64,000 nt of DNA from DALYJJ01 sp033763935 (GTDB taxonomy: Bacteria; Acidobacteriota; Terriglobia; Bryobacterales; Bryobacteraceae), in the NCBI GenBank assembly GCA_033763935.1, contig JANRJO010000056.1, forward strand, positions 3,228 through 67,227, read 5' to 3'. A program made the position numbers and the translations under genes. Position 1 is the first letter of the stretch. Each line of letters starts with the position of its first letter. Shown here piece by piece: positions 1 through 8,903 of the stretch. The notes beneath the pieces were generated by a model, which worked only from the letters and a program-made list of their open reading frames with translations, ran no database searches and was not told the DNA's origin.

Positions 1-71
1 TTAGGCACGTTCGTGTAGCCTTGGCTCGGTTTCCAGCCGCCGTGTCCGCTCAGAAAGACATGTTTTGCCAT
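1..71 (-). CDS. Partial gene, N-terminal 23 residues; possible Stv-type adhesin domain
   Basis: Only the first 23 codons lie in the window; the gene continues past base 1. The ATG at 71 begins MAKHVFLSGHGGW and runs on through a GYTNVP segment. A short opening 'LSGHG-W' followed by 'GY-TVPKG' is what I recall from the putative adhesin Stv domain, but the fragment is too short to be sure. A TACAAT box sits 10 bases before the ATG, so any leader would be very short. The 82-residue reading frame at 125-373 lies upstream on the same strand. Confidence 0.45.
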   Translation of the reverse strand, partial: MAKHVFLSGHGGWKPSQGYTNVP

Positions 72-124
72 AAGCGGGCCGATTGTATCATGACCCGCAG
101 ACGAATTGACAGCGATTGTAAACC

Positions 125-373
125 TTAATACCGGGGATAGCCGGAGAAGCAGCAGCCGTGGACAATGGCAGGTTCGTCGGCGGGGGAGTCCTGCTGGTGG
201 GAGGCGCTACGGGACCAGCGGCGGGACTCGTGGACGGAGAGGGTGAGCAGGTGAATTCCCTGCCCTGTAGGGTCGAGGCCAGCGGCGGCGGCGGTTTGCT
301 GGGCATACCAGTTGGCGGCTGATTCGGCGTCGGTGACGGGGGCCGGGGGGGTCGGGTTGGCGTGAGGCTTCAT
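125..373 (-). CDS. Small hypothetical protein (82 aa)
   Basis: The ATG at 373 follows a purine-rich GAGAAAGAAAG stretch at suitable spacing. The first 50 residues (MKPHANPTPP start, then an ANWYAQQTAAAAGLDP segment) look protein-like. The tail after LSVHESRRW is low in structure and may be out of frame, so a frameshift or a non-gene cannot be excluded. No family is recognised. Two palindromes (399-422) lie just upstream of it. It would be the first gene of a unit leading into the partial gene at 1-71. Confidence 0.33.
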   Translation of the reverse strand: MKPHANPTPPAPVTDAESAANWYAQQTAAAAGLDPTGQGIHLLTLSVHESRRWSRSASHQQDSPADEPAIVHGCCFSGYPRY

Positions 374-398
374 GTCGCTTTCTTTCTCTAGCCTTGAG

Positions 399-422
399 AC
401 TCCCTCGGGAGTAACCGGTTAC
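399..422. promoter_or_regulatory. Abutting palindromes, operator-like
   Basis: ACTCCC-TC-GGGAGT (399-412) runs directly into the perfect 12-base palindrome GTAACCGGTTAC (411-422). The second has the central-CG form typical of LacI/GalR-family operators. The pair lies about 26-50 bases upstream of the start at 373 on the minus strand, so it could control that unit. No regulator of that family is encoded in the window. A further palindrome, CGCCCCCGGGGGCG, lies at 447-460 next to the end of the aldo/keto reductase gene. Confidence 0.4.
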
Positions 423-472
423 GAAGTGTTCATGAAAGAAGTGGGACGCCCCCGGGGGCGGAGGGCACCCTG

Positions 473-1369
473 TCAGACTTGACCGACCCAGTCGGGGCCG
501 CTGCGTTCATGCCAACGGGTGCGGATGGCTTCGAAATCCTCGGCGGCAAGGGGCGGAGCGGCGAGCGCCTTAACATTCTCGCGCCAGCGCTCTTCGCTCT
601 TGGTGCCGGTGATGGCGACGGAGACGCCGGGCACGGCGAGGGTGAAACGCAAGGCGGCGTTCAAACCGGTAGCGACATCGCCAGTGAGGATAGGGTATTC
701 GAGCTGCCGCAGGCGCTGCCAGTAGACATGATAGTAGCTGTTCGAAGGGCGCTCGCTGTACTTCCAGGCGGCGTTTGCGAGAGGACGTTTGGCGATGATA
801 CCCATGTTGCGTTTCACGGCTTCGGGAAGGGTGAGTTCGAGTGGCTCCTGGTCGGCGAGGTTGATGGAGGTTTGGAGCGTGTGGAAAACGCCGAGGTTAA
901 CTGCGGCGAGAGCGTCGGAGCCGTCGCCCGAGTAGCCGATGAAGCGGGTTTTGCCGGCGCGCTGAGCGTCCTGGAGGACGCGAACGACTTCGCCCTTCTC
1001 GAGCAGCGCGGCGGAGCAGCTGTGCAACTGAACGAGGTCGAGGTGGTCCGTGCGCAGGCGGGTAAGGCTGCGGTCGATGCTGGCTTCGAGCAGCGAACGG
1101 GACCAGTCGGGAGCGTCGATGCCGGAACTGTGCCCGCACTTGGTGAAAAGGAAGAACTTGTCGCGGCGTTTGACGAGGGCGCGGCCGAGCATCTCCTCGC
1201 TGTCGCCGTAGCACTCGGCGGTATCGATGACATTGACGCCGTTGTCGGCGGCGGCGGCGACGATGCGGTCGACGACGCCCTGGGCAGCAGACTCGTAACC
1301 GATCTCAGCACCTCCAAAACCAAGCACACTGACACGCAAACCGGTGCGCCCCAGCACTCGTTTTTCCAT
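473..1369 (-). CDS. Aldo/keto reductase
   Basis: A 298-residue NADPH-type oxidoreductase of the aldo/keto reductase superfamily, a cytosolic (beta/alpha)8 barrel. It opens MEKRVLGRTGLRVSVLGFG, the usual first strand of the YghZ/Tas-like groups. The catalytic tetrad is visible: Asp49 and Tyr54 (IDTAECYG), Lys77 (FTKCG) and His116 (VQLHS). The length is normal for a short AKR. The start at 1369 was chosen because the conserved first strand begins there, although the frame stays open upstream; AGGAG lies 13 bases before it. It is divergent from the glycosidase at 1487. The substrate cannot be predicted. Confidence 0.93.
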   Translation of the reverse strand: MEKRVLGRTGLRVSVLGFGGAEIGYESAAQGVVDRIVAAAADNGVNVIDTAECYGDSEEMLGRALVKRRDKFFLFTKCGHSSGIDAPDWSRSLLEASIDRSLTRLRTDHLDLVQLHSCSAALLEKGEVVRVLQDAQRAGKTRFIGYSGDGSDALAAVNLGVFHTLQTSINLADQEPLELTLPEAVKRNMGIIAKRPLANAAWKYSERPSNSYYHVYWQRLRQLEYPILTGDVATGLNAALRFTLAVPGVSVAITGTKSEERWRENVKALAAPPLAAEDFEAIRTRWHERSGPDWVGQV

Positions 1370-1486
1370 TATTGTGTTTTCGCTCCTATCTCTCACTGTA
1401 AACGGCAAGAGGTTGGACGCAAGCGGGAGGGAGGGCGAACCGGGAAATGAAGAGGTGTTCACCTGCGTCCAAGGGAGCGGGAGCGT

Positions 1487-2824
1487 GTGCCTGAGCACGC
1501 TCCGGAAAGGAGGAGCGTCTCCATCTATCCGCATTGGGGATCGTTTGAGAGCACCAAAATCCACGGCAGCGGCGAGGACGTCCTGTCGACGACGCGGCAC
1601 ACGCAACGGTGGCGGCAGGACCTGGCGTTGCTGCGGGAGGCAGGGCTGCGGGAACTTCGCTACCCGGCGCCGTGGCATCGAGTGGAGCGGCTGCGGGGGG
1701 AGTACGACTTCCGATGGCTGGACGGTCCAATGGAGGAGATGCGGCGAACGGGAATGCGCCCGATCCTGGATCCGCTGCATCATACGTCGTTTCCGGACTG
1801 GCTGGAAGGCGGCTTTGCGAATCCGGCCTTCCCCGCGCTGTACGTTCGGTTTGTCGAACGGGTGGCGCAGCGGTATCCGTGGGTGACGGATTACACGGTC
1901 TTTAACGAGCCGCTGCCAACGACGTTGCTGTGCTCGTACACGGGTCACTGGTACCCGCACGGGAAGTCCGATCGAGAGTTCGTGTCTATGTCACTGCGCG
2001 TGTGCCGGGCGATCTGCGAAGTGACGGCCATGCTCATGCGTACGAACCCCCGGATTCGCTTCGTGCACATTGACGCGTGCGAATCGCATAGCGCGATGGA
2101 GCGAGGCATCGAAGAGTGGGTAGAGTACGCGCAGCACAGGCGGTTCCTGCTGCATGACCTGGTTCTGGGGCGGGTGGACCGAGGCCATCCCTTGTATGGG
2201 TACTTGGTGCAGAACGGGGCTGCGGAGAGCGAACTGAGCCGGCTGCGGGATCAGCCGGCGAAGATCGATGTGTTGGGGCTGGACTACTATCCGCATTCCG
2301 AGATGGACTGGTTCTGGAGCGAGAAACGGAAGGGGCCCGACCGGGTACGGCCGGTGGAACGGCCACGCGGCTTTGCGGCGGTGGCGCGCGACTACACGGA
2401 GCGCTACCGGCTGCCGGTGGCGGTGGGGGAAACGAACGTACGGGGGACGGTGACGGACAGGCTGACGTGGCTGCGGCACATGGAGGAGCAGACGGCGGAA
2501 CTGGCTGAATCGGGCGTGCCGGTGGAAGGGTTCTGCTGGTTTCCTTCGATTGACAGCACGGACTGGTGCCATCTGTGCGCACGCTGCACACACAGCGTGG
2601 ACCCGCAGGGCATCTGGTGGCTGGATGCGGAGCGATGGGAGCGGCATCATTCGGAGCTCTCCGACTGCTACGCGGCGCTGGCGAAGGGGCAGCTGGAGAT
2701 TTCCGATCTGCCGGCATACCGGCTGCAGGAGCCATTGGACCAGCTGCTTCGCGGATATGTCCGCAGCTTCATGTCGCACTGGAGCGGGTGGCTGGAGCCG
2801 CTGCCGGCGGAGCAGGTAGCCTGA
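1487..2824 (+). CDS. GH1-like glycoside hydrolase (clan A)
   Basis: A 445-residue cytosolic protein without a signal peptide, resembling family 1 glycosyl hydrolases. The acid/base motif is present as VFNEP (around residue 145). The nucleophile is best placed at VGETN (around residue 315), replacing the usual TENG. Aromatic residues near the C-terminus (GFCWFPSID) would line the sugar site. The GTG start at 1487 follows AAGGGAGCGGGAG; no ATG is available further in. This divergent GH1 branch is often annotated only as 'family 1 glycosylhydrolase'; the substrate is unknown. The MATE gene follows after 19 bases on the same strand. Confidence 0.78.
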   Translation: MPEHAPERRSVSIYPHWGSFESTKIHGSGEDVLSTTRHTQRWRQDLALLREAGLRELRYPAPWHRVERLRGEYDFRWLDGPMEEMRRTGMRPILDPLHHTSFPDWLEGGFANPAFPALYVRFVERVAQRYPWVTDYTVFNEPLPTTLLCSYTGHWYPHGKSDREFVSMSLRVCRAICEVTAMLMRTNPRIRFVHIDACESHSAMERGIEEWVEYAQHRRFLLHDLVLGRVDRGHPLYGYLVQNGAAESELSRLRDQPAKIDVLGLDYYPHSEMDWFWSEKRKGPDRVRPVERPRGFAAVARDYTERYRLPVAVGETNVRGTVTDRLTWLRHMEEQTAELAESGVPVEGFCWFPSIDSTDWCHLCARCTHSVDPQGIWWLDAERWERHHSELSDCYAALAKGQLEISDLPAYRLQEPLDQLLRGYVRSFMSHWSGWLEPLPAEQVA

Positions 2825-2843
2825 GGGCCGCATAATAGCAGGT

Positions 2844-4208
2844 GTGTCCTGGCTCGCGGCACTGAAACAAGAAGCGCGCCCGATGTTTTCGCTTGCGGCG
2901 CCTGTGGCGCTGGCGGAGATCGGTTGGAGCGCGATGTCGATGGTAGACACGCTGATGGTGGGGCGGCTGGGGGCGGAGGCAATCGGGGCCGTGGCGGTGG
3001 GATCGATGCTGCATTTCACCATCGCCATCCTCGGGATGGGAATACTGCTGGGCCTGGATACGCTGGTAGCGCAGGCCTACGGCGCGGGTCGACTGCGCGA
3101 GTGTCACCGGGCGCTGCTGCATGGCGTGTATGTGAGCCTGGTGCTGGCGCCGCTGCTGATGGCGGCGGTGTGGGCGGCCATTCCGCTGCTTGGCTGGATG
3201 GGGATTCACCGGGCGGTCTTGCCGGATGCGGTGGCCTATCTGAACGCGGAGAACTACAGCACGCTGCCGCTGCTGCTCTACGCGTCGTTCCGGCGGTATC
3301 TGCAGGCAATGAACGCTGTGCGGCCGGTGATGTTCGCGCTGGTGTCGGCGAACCTCGTGAACGCGTTCGGAAACTGGGTATTCATCTACGGGCATTGGGG
3401 GGCGAGGGCGATGGGGCCGGAAGGCGCGGGTTGGGCGACGACCTGGGCGCGCGTGTATATGGCGGGAGTACTCATCGCCTATGCGCTGTGGCATGACCGT
3501 GGGCACGCGTTGCGGCTGGCCAGTGTGGATCTGCGGCCCGATCCGGCGCTGTTCCGCAAACTTCTCGGGCTTGGTGTGCCAGCCGCCTTGCAGTTATGGC
3601 TGGAGGTGGGAGCGTTTGGGGCGGTGACGGCGCTGGCTGGCAAGTTCGAGCCGGCGGCACTGGCGGCGCACCAGATTGCGCTGAACATGGTGGGACTGAC
3701 GTACATGGTTCCGCTCGGGATTTCTTCTGCGGCGGCGGTGCGGGTGGGACACGCGGTTGGGCGGGGGGACGCGCGCGCGGCGCGACGGTCGGGATGGACG
3801 GCGGTGTGCTTCGGAGGAGTGTTCATGTCGCTTACAGGCATGGTGCTGCTGCTGGCGCCGCGGCCGCTGCTGCGTCTCTTCACGAACGACGGGGCGGTTC
3901 TGGAGGCAGGCGCGGCAATCCTGTTCCTGTGCGCGCTGTTTCAGTTGTTCGATGGCCTGCAGGTGGTGACGACGGGCGCACTGAGGGGCGCCGGCGACAC
4001 GCGGACACCGATGCTCACGAACCTCCTGGGGCACTGGGCGGTGGGACTGCCGCTGGGCGCGGTGCTGGCGTTCAAGCTGCGAGCGGGCGTGGCTGGATTG
4101 TGGACGGGGTTGTCCCTGGCGCTGATTGTCGTGGGCACGGTGCTGCTGGTGGTATGGGCGCGCAGCGCACGAAAAGCGGTATGGCAGACTGTGGAGAGCG
4201 TGGCATGA
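2844..4208 (+). CDS. MATE family multidrug/cation antiporter
   Basis: A 454-residue inner-membrane protein with about 12 hydrophobic helices and the two-fold MATE repeat. Each half carries the family signature: SMVDTLMVGRLG near residue 33 and the GALRGAGDTRTP loop near residue 380. These proteins export cationic drugs or metabolites using a Na+ or H+ gradient. The start is GTG at 2844 with no Shine-Dalgarno; a CATAAT box ends 7 bases before it, so it may be leaderless. The next gene starts inside its stop codon (ATGA). NorM/DinF-like specificity cannot be told from sequence. Confidence 0.93.
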   Translation: MSWLAALKQEARPMFSLAAPVALAEIGWSAMSMVDTLMVGRLGAEAIGAVAVGSMLHFTIAILGMGILLGLDTLVAQAYGAGRLRECHRALLHGVYVSLVLAPLLMAAVWAAIPLLGWMGIHRAVLPDAVAYLNAENYSTLPLLLYASFRRYLQAMNAVRPVMFALVSANLVNAFGNWVFIYGHWGARAMGPEGAGWATTWARVYMAGVLIAYALWHDRGHALRLASVDLRPDPALFRKLLGLGVPAALQLWLEVGAFGAVTALAGKFEPAALAAHQIALNMVGLTYMVPLGISSAAAVRVGHAVGRGDARAARRSGWTAVCFGGVFMSLTGMVLLLAPRPLLRLFTNDGAVLEAGAAILFLCALFQLFDGLQVVTTGALRGAGDTRTPMLTNLLGHWAVGLPLGAVLAFKLRAGVAGLWTGLSLALIVVGTVLLVVWARSARKAVWQTVESVA

Positions 4209-4642
4209 GCGACCTGGAATCGATTGCCAGACGACTGGAGCGCATCGAGCAGTCCGAGCAGGAGAAGAACGAAGCCCTCGAGCAGGTGCGCGAGATGGTG
4301 ACGGGGTTGACGGGTTCGGTGGAGAAGATCACGTCATCGCTGACGCACATGACGGAATCGTTTGCGCAGGTGACGGATTCGATGAGCGGGCTGACGGACC
4401 TGGTGCTGCGGGTGACGGAGTCATTGGGGGAGGTGACGGGATCGGTAATGCGCACCACGCAGTCGCTGGGGCGGGTGACGGACTCGGTCACATCGATGAC
4501 GGAGGCGGTGGCGCAACTGACGCAGAAAGTGGTGGGGCTGAGCGAACAGTTGCGGGAGACGCGGGACGGGCAGAAGTACGCGGAGGAGCGGCTGGACGCA
4601 CTGATCGGGATCGTGGACGAGATGATGCGCCGGCGGCAGTAA
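4205..4642 (+). CDS. Heptad-repeat coiled-coil protein (145 aa)
   Basis: No known family. The protein is soluble with no membrane segment. Residues 40-115 are an almost perfect run of ten seven-residue units of the form [M/V/L]-T-[E/D]-S-[hydrophobic]-x-x. For example, MTESFAQ, VTDSMSG, VTESLGE and VTDSVTS follow one another directly. Hydrophobic positions alternate 4 and 3 apart, the pattern of a long parallel coiled coil. The DNA shows the matching 21-base period of GTGACGG-like units. The start overlaps the MATE stop by 4 bases, so the two are translationally coupled. It may be a scaffold or partner of the transporter; that is inference. Confidence 0.72.
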   Translation: MSDLESIARRLERIEQSEQEKNEALEQVREMVTGLTGSVEKITSSLTHMTESFAQVTDSMSGLTDLVLRVTESLGEVTGSVMRTTQSLGRVTDSVTSMTEAVAQLTQKVVGLSEQLRETRDGQKYAEERLDALIGIVDEMMRRRQ

Positions 4643-4670
4643 CTTCATTCGAGGGAGTGCCGGGGAATGA

Positions 4671-4699
4671 GCGGCCCGCGCCGCACGGACACGGGCCGC
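4671..4699. terminator. Hairpin between convergent genes
   Basis: GCGGCCCG (4671-4678) pairs with CGGGCCGC (4692-4699), a perfect 8-base stem with a 13-base loop. It lies in the 65-base gap between the convergent heptad-repeat gene and pgk. There is no T-run on either side, so intrinsic termination would be weak. Confidence 0.35.
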
Positions 4700-4707
4700 G
4701 AGTAGGG

Positions 4708-5877
<1,170 letters not shown>

Positions 5878-5931
5878 AGATCCTCGGTTGATTTTGGGAG
5901 AACCTTTGATCGTATCATCGGAGGCATGGAG

Positions 5932-6123
5932 ATGACGGCGAGCTTGCTTATGGCGGCGTCGTTTGCCGCACTGTGCTGCGCGGGTGTGGCGCACCATCGC
6001 GAAGTGGCGGAGGCGATCGAGCGGTTCCGTGACCAGTGGCCGCGCGGCGGGCCGCCGGTGCAAGGACATCCCTCGGTGGCGCGGGACGGCTGGTTTCTGA
6101 CGCGGAAGCGGCGGCGGTCCTAG
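5932..6123 (+). CDS. Small protein with N-terminal hydrophobic segment (63 aa)
   Basis: No family recognised. It has an N-terminal hydrophobic stretch (MTASLLMAASFAALCCAG) followed by a charged region, EAIERFRDQWP, and a proline/glycine-rich PRGGPPVQGHP tail. This suggests a single-pass or exported small protein. GGAGG lies 7 bases before ATG 5932, which favours that start. The ATG at 5926 sits 7 bases after a TATCAT box and would give a leaderless start two residues longer. Its stop shares the four bases CTAG with the stop of the convergent nadD-like gene. Confidence 0.5.
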   Translation: MTASLLMAASFAALCCAGVAHHREVAEAIERFRDQWPRGGPPVQGHPSVARDGWFLTRKRRRS

Positions 6124-6722
6124 CGGTACAGGCTGGCGACGGCCTCGGCGATGGCGCTGGGAACCAGGTGGCGCCACGGCTCCCCGGCTTGGACACGGCG
6201 CCGGACTTCGGTGGAGGAAACAGCGTCGAGGTCCGGCGGGCACTCGAGGGTGAGGATCCGGTGAGAGAGTTCGTCGGGTGGGAGGAAGCGGCCGGCGCGG
6301 GGGGCGACGAGGAGGCCGAACTCTTCGAGCATGCGATGGAAGGCGCCGGGGTGGCCGTAGTTCCAGCCGGCGATGCGGCGGGCGGCGTCGTGGCCGCACA
6401 CGAACCAGAGATCGGGAGGGGGGTGGTAGTGGACGCGGGCGTCGCGGGCGATGTCGATGAACAGGCCGTGGTCGGTGGCGGCGACGGAGAAGCGCGGCTG
6501 GTGCGCGGCGGCGGCGAGGAGGAGTTCGAGGCGCTGTTCGAAAGAGGGTCCCTCCGCGTAGCTCTTGTGGGGAAAGACGCGCGGGAGCACGAGCAGGACT
6601 TCGTCGGCGGCGGAGAGGGCGGCGCCGGCGAGGCCGAGGTGGGCGACGGTGGGGGGATTGAAGGTTCCGGGAAAGACGGCGAGACGGGAGGGGGCGACGG
6701 GGGCGCGCCGGGCGAACTCCAT
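6120..6722 (-). CDS. nadD: Nicotinate-nucleotide adenylyltransferase-like nucleotidyltransferase
   Basis: A 200-residue cytidylyltransferase-fold enzyme expected to adenylate nicotinate mononucleotide in NAD synthesis. The N-terminal nucleotide site reads FPGTFNPPTVAHLGLA (from about residue 17); the usual HxGH is here TVAHL, so the first His of the motif is replaced by Thr. The C-terminal SSTEVRRR matches the ISSTxxR signature. These support the fold strongly and NadD activity moderately. A TATCAT box lies 7 bases before the ATG at 6722 and no Shine-Dalgarno is seen, so it may be leaderless. Confidence 0.82.
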   Translation of the reverse strand: MEFARRAPVAPSRLAVFPGTFNPPTVAHLGLAGAALSAADEVLLVLPRVFPHKSYAEGPSFEQRLELLLAAAAHQPRFSVAATDHGLFIDIARDARVHYHPPPDLWFVCGHDAARRIAGWNYGHPGAFHRMLEEFGLLVAPRAGRFLPPDELSHRILTLECPPDLDAVSSTEVRRRVQAGEPWRHLVPSAIAEAVASLYR

Positions 6723-6791
6723 GAGGGCGATGATACCTTCGGGGAACTATGGGGCGGTACAGCGCATCTTATGCGGTAGAGTGAGGAAGCG

Positions 6792-7607
6792 ATGTTCTCC
6801 TGGATCTGCCCGAAGTGTGGTCGAGATGTCCCGCCGTCCTATACCGATTGCCCGAACTGCGCCGCGGAGCAGAAGGCCCCGAAGGTAGAGGCAGCTTCGC
6901 CGGTGGCGGCGGGGGTAGCAGCGCCGCCCGCCGGGGCGCCTTCGCCCGGCCCGGGCTATCCGCCGCAGGCGGCCTACGGCCCACCTGCGGGACCTCCATC
7001 AGCCCCGGGGTATGCGCCGCCTCCGGGGTATGCCGCGCCTCCGGCGCCGGCATACGCTCCTCCGGCCCCAGCCCCTGGTTATGCCGGGTACCCGGGCGGA
7101 TATCCGCCACCGGCACAGGCGAGGCGGCCGTTTCCGGAATGGGCGGTGATTGCAGCGACAGTAGTGGTTTTCGGTATCCTGGCGACGCTCGCCTACTTCT
7201 TCCTTTTGCCATCCCGGCAGGCGGCGAGCGCGAAGAACGGTAAGGCGACGGCAGCGGTGGAAGCGCCGGAAGGACCGGTGACCACCGTGACCTCCAAGCA
7301 TCCTTACGCGCGGCATCTCGACATTGCCGGCATTCGGCTGCTGGAGGACCGGGGCCTGAAGGCGAAGTTTGTCATCGTTAACCACTCCTCGGCCGATTTG
7401 TCGAGCGTCCCGGTGGTGATTACCCTCAAGCGCGTGGGCGGCAAGCCGGACGAGGAGCCGCTGACGACGGCCTCGATGGACCTGCCTTCGCTGGGGCCGT
7501 ATGAGTCGAAGGAGATCACTGTGCCGGTGAAGGCAAAGTTCCGCGCTTATGAGATGCCCGACTGGCAGTTCATCCGGGGCGAAGTGGAGATCAAGGCCGA
7601 GCAGTGA
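6792..7607 (+). CDS. Zinc-ribbon single-pass membrane protein
   Basis: 271 residues. An N-terminal zinc ribbon (CPKCGRD then CPNCAAE, residues 6-25) is followed by a proline/glycine/tyrosine-rich linker to about residue 112 with repeated GYAPPP-type units. One transmembrane helix follows (WAVIAATVVVFGILATLAYF, about 117-136), then a C-terminal domain of about 120 residues with beta-sandwich character (FxxAxNH type). The N-terminus should be cytoplasmic and the C-terminal domain periplasmic. GAGGAAGCG precedes the ATG. The nth gene starts within its stop codon. Function unknown. Confidence 0.8.
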   Translation: MFSWICPKCGRDVPPSYTDCPNCAAEQKAPKVEAASPVAAGVAAPPAGAPSPGPGYPPQAAYGPPAGPPSAPGYAPPPGYAAPPAPAYAPPAPAPGYAGYPGGYPPPAQARRPFPEWAVIAATVVVFGILATLAYFFLLPSRQAASAKNGKATAAVEAPEGPVTTVTSKHPYARHLDIAGIRLLEDRGLKAKFVIVNHSSADLSSVPVVITLKRVGGKPDEEPLTTASMDLPSLGPYESKEITVPVKAKFRAYEMPDWQFIRGEVEIKAEQ

Positions 7608-8269
7608 GAGCAAAGAGACCGCGGACTCGGGCTGAGCGGAAGGCGCGGCTCGAGACGATCCTGGCCCAGCTGGACGTACTCTATCCGAACGTCACTTGCG
7701 CGCTTGAACATCGGAACGCCTGGGAGCTTCTGGTGGCAACGATTCTCAGCGCCCAGTGTACGGACCAGCGGGTGAACATGGTGACGCCGGGGCTATTTGC
7801 CAAGTACCCGACGATCCGAGACTTCGCGGCGGTTTCCCCGGAGGAGCTGGCGCAGGATATCCGGTCTACGGGTTTTTTCAACAACAAAGCCAAGTCGATT
7901 GTAGGGGCCGCGCAGATGATTCTGGGCGAATTCGGGGGGCGGATCCCGACTGAGATCGAACAATTGCTGAGCGTGCCCGGGGCGGCGCGGAAGACGGCAA
8001 ACGTTGTGTTAGGGACGGCATTCGGTATCGCGTCCGGGGTGGTGGTAGACACTCATGTCCAGCGGATTTCACAGCGCCTGGATTTGACGCGAGAAGCGGA
8101 CCCGGTGAAGATCGAGCGGGACCTGATGCAGGCGGTGCCACGCGAGAAGTGGATCCTCTTCTCGCACCAGGTCATTCACTTCGGCAGGCAGATTTGCGTA
8201 GCGCGGAAACCGCGGTGCAGCGAGTGCCCACTGGACCCCTTCTGTTACGCGGCCGACAAGACGGTTTAG
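7604..8269 (+). CDS. nth: Endonuclease III (DNA glycosylase/AP lyase)
   Basis: A 221-residue base-excision repair enzyme that removes oxidised pyrimidines and cleaves abasic sites. The helix-hairpin-helix is LLSVPGAARKTANVVL (about residues 125-140) with the catalytic Lys. The catalytic Asp is in VVDTHV. The C-terminal [4Fe-4S] loop is complete, C-x6-C-x2-C-x5-C (CVARKPRCSECPLDPFC). In the hairpin, the common GVGRK is GAARK. The GTG start overlaps the preceding stop by 4 bases (GTGA), so it is coupled to the zinc-ribbon gene. It converges on the Roadblock gene with a shared TTAG stop overlap. Confidence 0.96.
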   Translation: MRAKRPRTRAERKARLETILAQLDVLYPNVTCALEHRNAWELLVATILSAQCTDQRVNMVTPGLFAKYPTIRDFAAVSPEELAQDIRSTGFFNNKAKSIVGAAQMILGEFGGRIPTEIEQLLSVPGAARKTANVVLGTAFGIASGVVVDTHVQRISQRLDLTREADPVKIERDLMQAVPREKWILFSHQVIHFGRQICVARKPRCSECPLDPFCYAADKTV

Positions 8270-8655
8270 GCGGCAGCGGGGACGCGGCCGTCGAAGATCT
8301 CGCCGATCTGGCGCGCGGTATCGCGAGCCTCCAAATGAATGAGTCCAGCGTTGGCGCCGCCCGGCCCGAGGACGGCGAGAACCGCTTTGCTGCCAGCCGA
8401 GTAGACGAACAGATGGCCTTCCGAGGCGGCCACGTTGATCTCGTGCATGGATCCGATGGTGAGACTGTCGGAGACACGCCGGCCGAGGCTGCAGGCGGCG
8501 GCTGCCATGGCGGACAAGCGTTGCGGATCGATACCGGGAGCGAGCTGGTGGGCGATAGCGAGCCCTTCCACTGATGCCAACAGCACACCCCGGACCTCAG
8601 GAACGGCTGCCTTCAATTGCTCCAGTTGGCGGATGACTTCTTCAAGTTTGGACAT
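8266..8655 (-). CDS. Roadblock/LC7 domain protein
   Basis: A 129-residue cytosolic protein made of one Roadblock/LC7 domain: an amphipathic first helix, then the VRGVLLASVEGLAIAH strand pair, the central helix with MAAAACSLGRRV, and a C-terminal sheet (VFVYSAGSKAVLAVLG-like). In bacteria such proteins regulate small MglA-type GTPases or act as dimeric scaffolds. No GTPase gene lies nearby, so the partner is not known. A clear GGAGGTCC precedes the ATG at 8655. Confidence 0.85.
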   Translation of the reverse strand: MSKLEEVIRQLEQLKAAVPEVRGVLLASVEGLAIAHQLAPGIDPQRLSAMAAAACSLGRRVSDSLTIGSMHEINVAASEGHLFVYSAGSKAVLAVLGPGGANAGLIHLEARDTARQIGEIFDGRVPAAA

Positions 8656-8903
8656 TGGACCTCCGGATCCCGGCGAACGAACTCGTTTTATGATCGGGCT
8701 CTAAGCGTTTTTCCTTTAGGTAGGGCGCGGAGGGGGTGGGTGGTGGTAAGGCCCGCCCGAGACGTCCTACGCCTAGCAGCGGAGGGGCCCGGGAATCAAC
8801 GGGGCCTCAGGAGGCACTAATGGAAATCCCTCTCTCCTCCGATTAAGGCATGGAGGAGATGGTTTCGTCGTGAACCTCTCCGGGGAAGGCAAGGAGACTC
8901 GAC
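8656..8903 (+). other. 248-base intergenic region with nested hairpins (possible structured leader)
   Basis: No gene was found here. On the plus strand a TATGAT box (8688-8693) could be a -10 element, giving a leader of about 200 bases to the gene at 8904. Within it, GTAGGGCG (8720-8727) faces CGTCCTAC (8763-8770) with one mismatch. Inside that pair, GGGTGGG (8734-8740) faces CCCGCCC (8752-8758) with one G-U pair. A second hairpin is TCTCCTCC/GGAGGAGA (8833-8840/8852-8859). The sequence does not match a riboswitch class I know. Confidence 0.3.

Noticed and set aside
2769..3506. Long minus-strand frame under the MATE gene, and many similar frames elsewhere
   Set aside because: Typical GC-rich shadow frames: Arg/His/Pro/Gln-rich, no motifs, opposite real genes.
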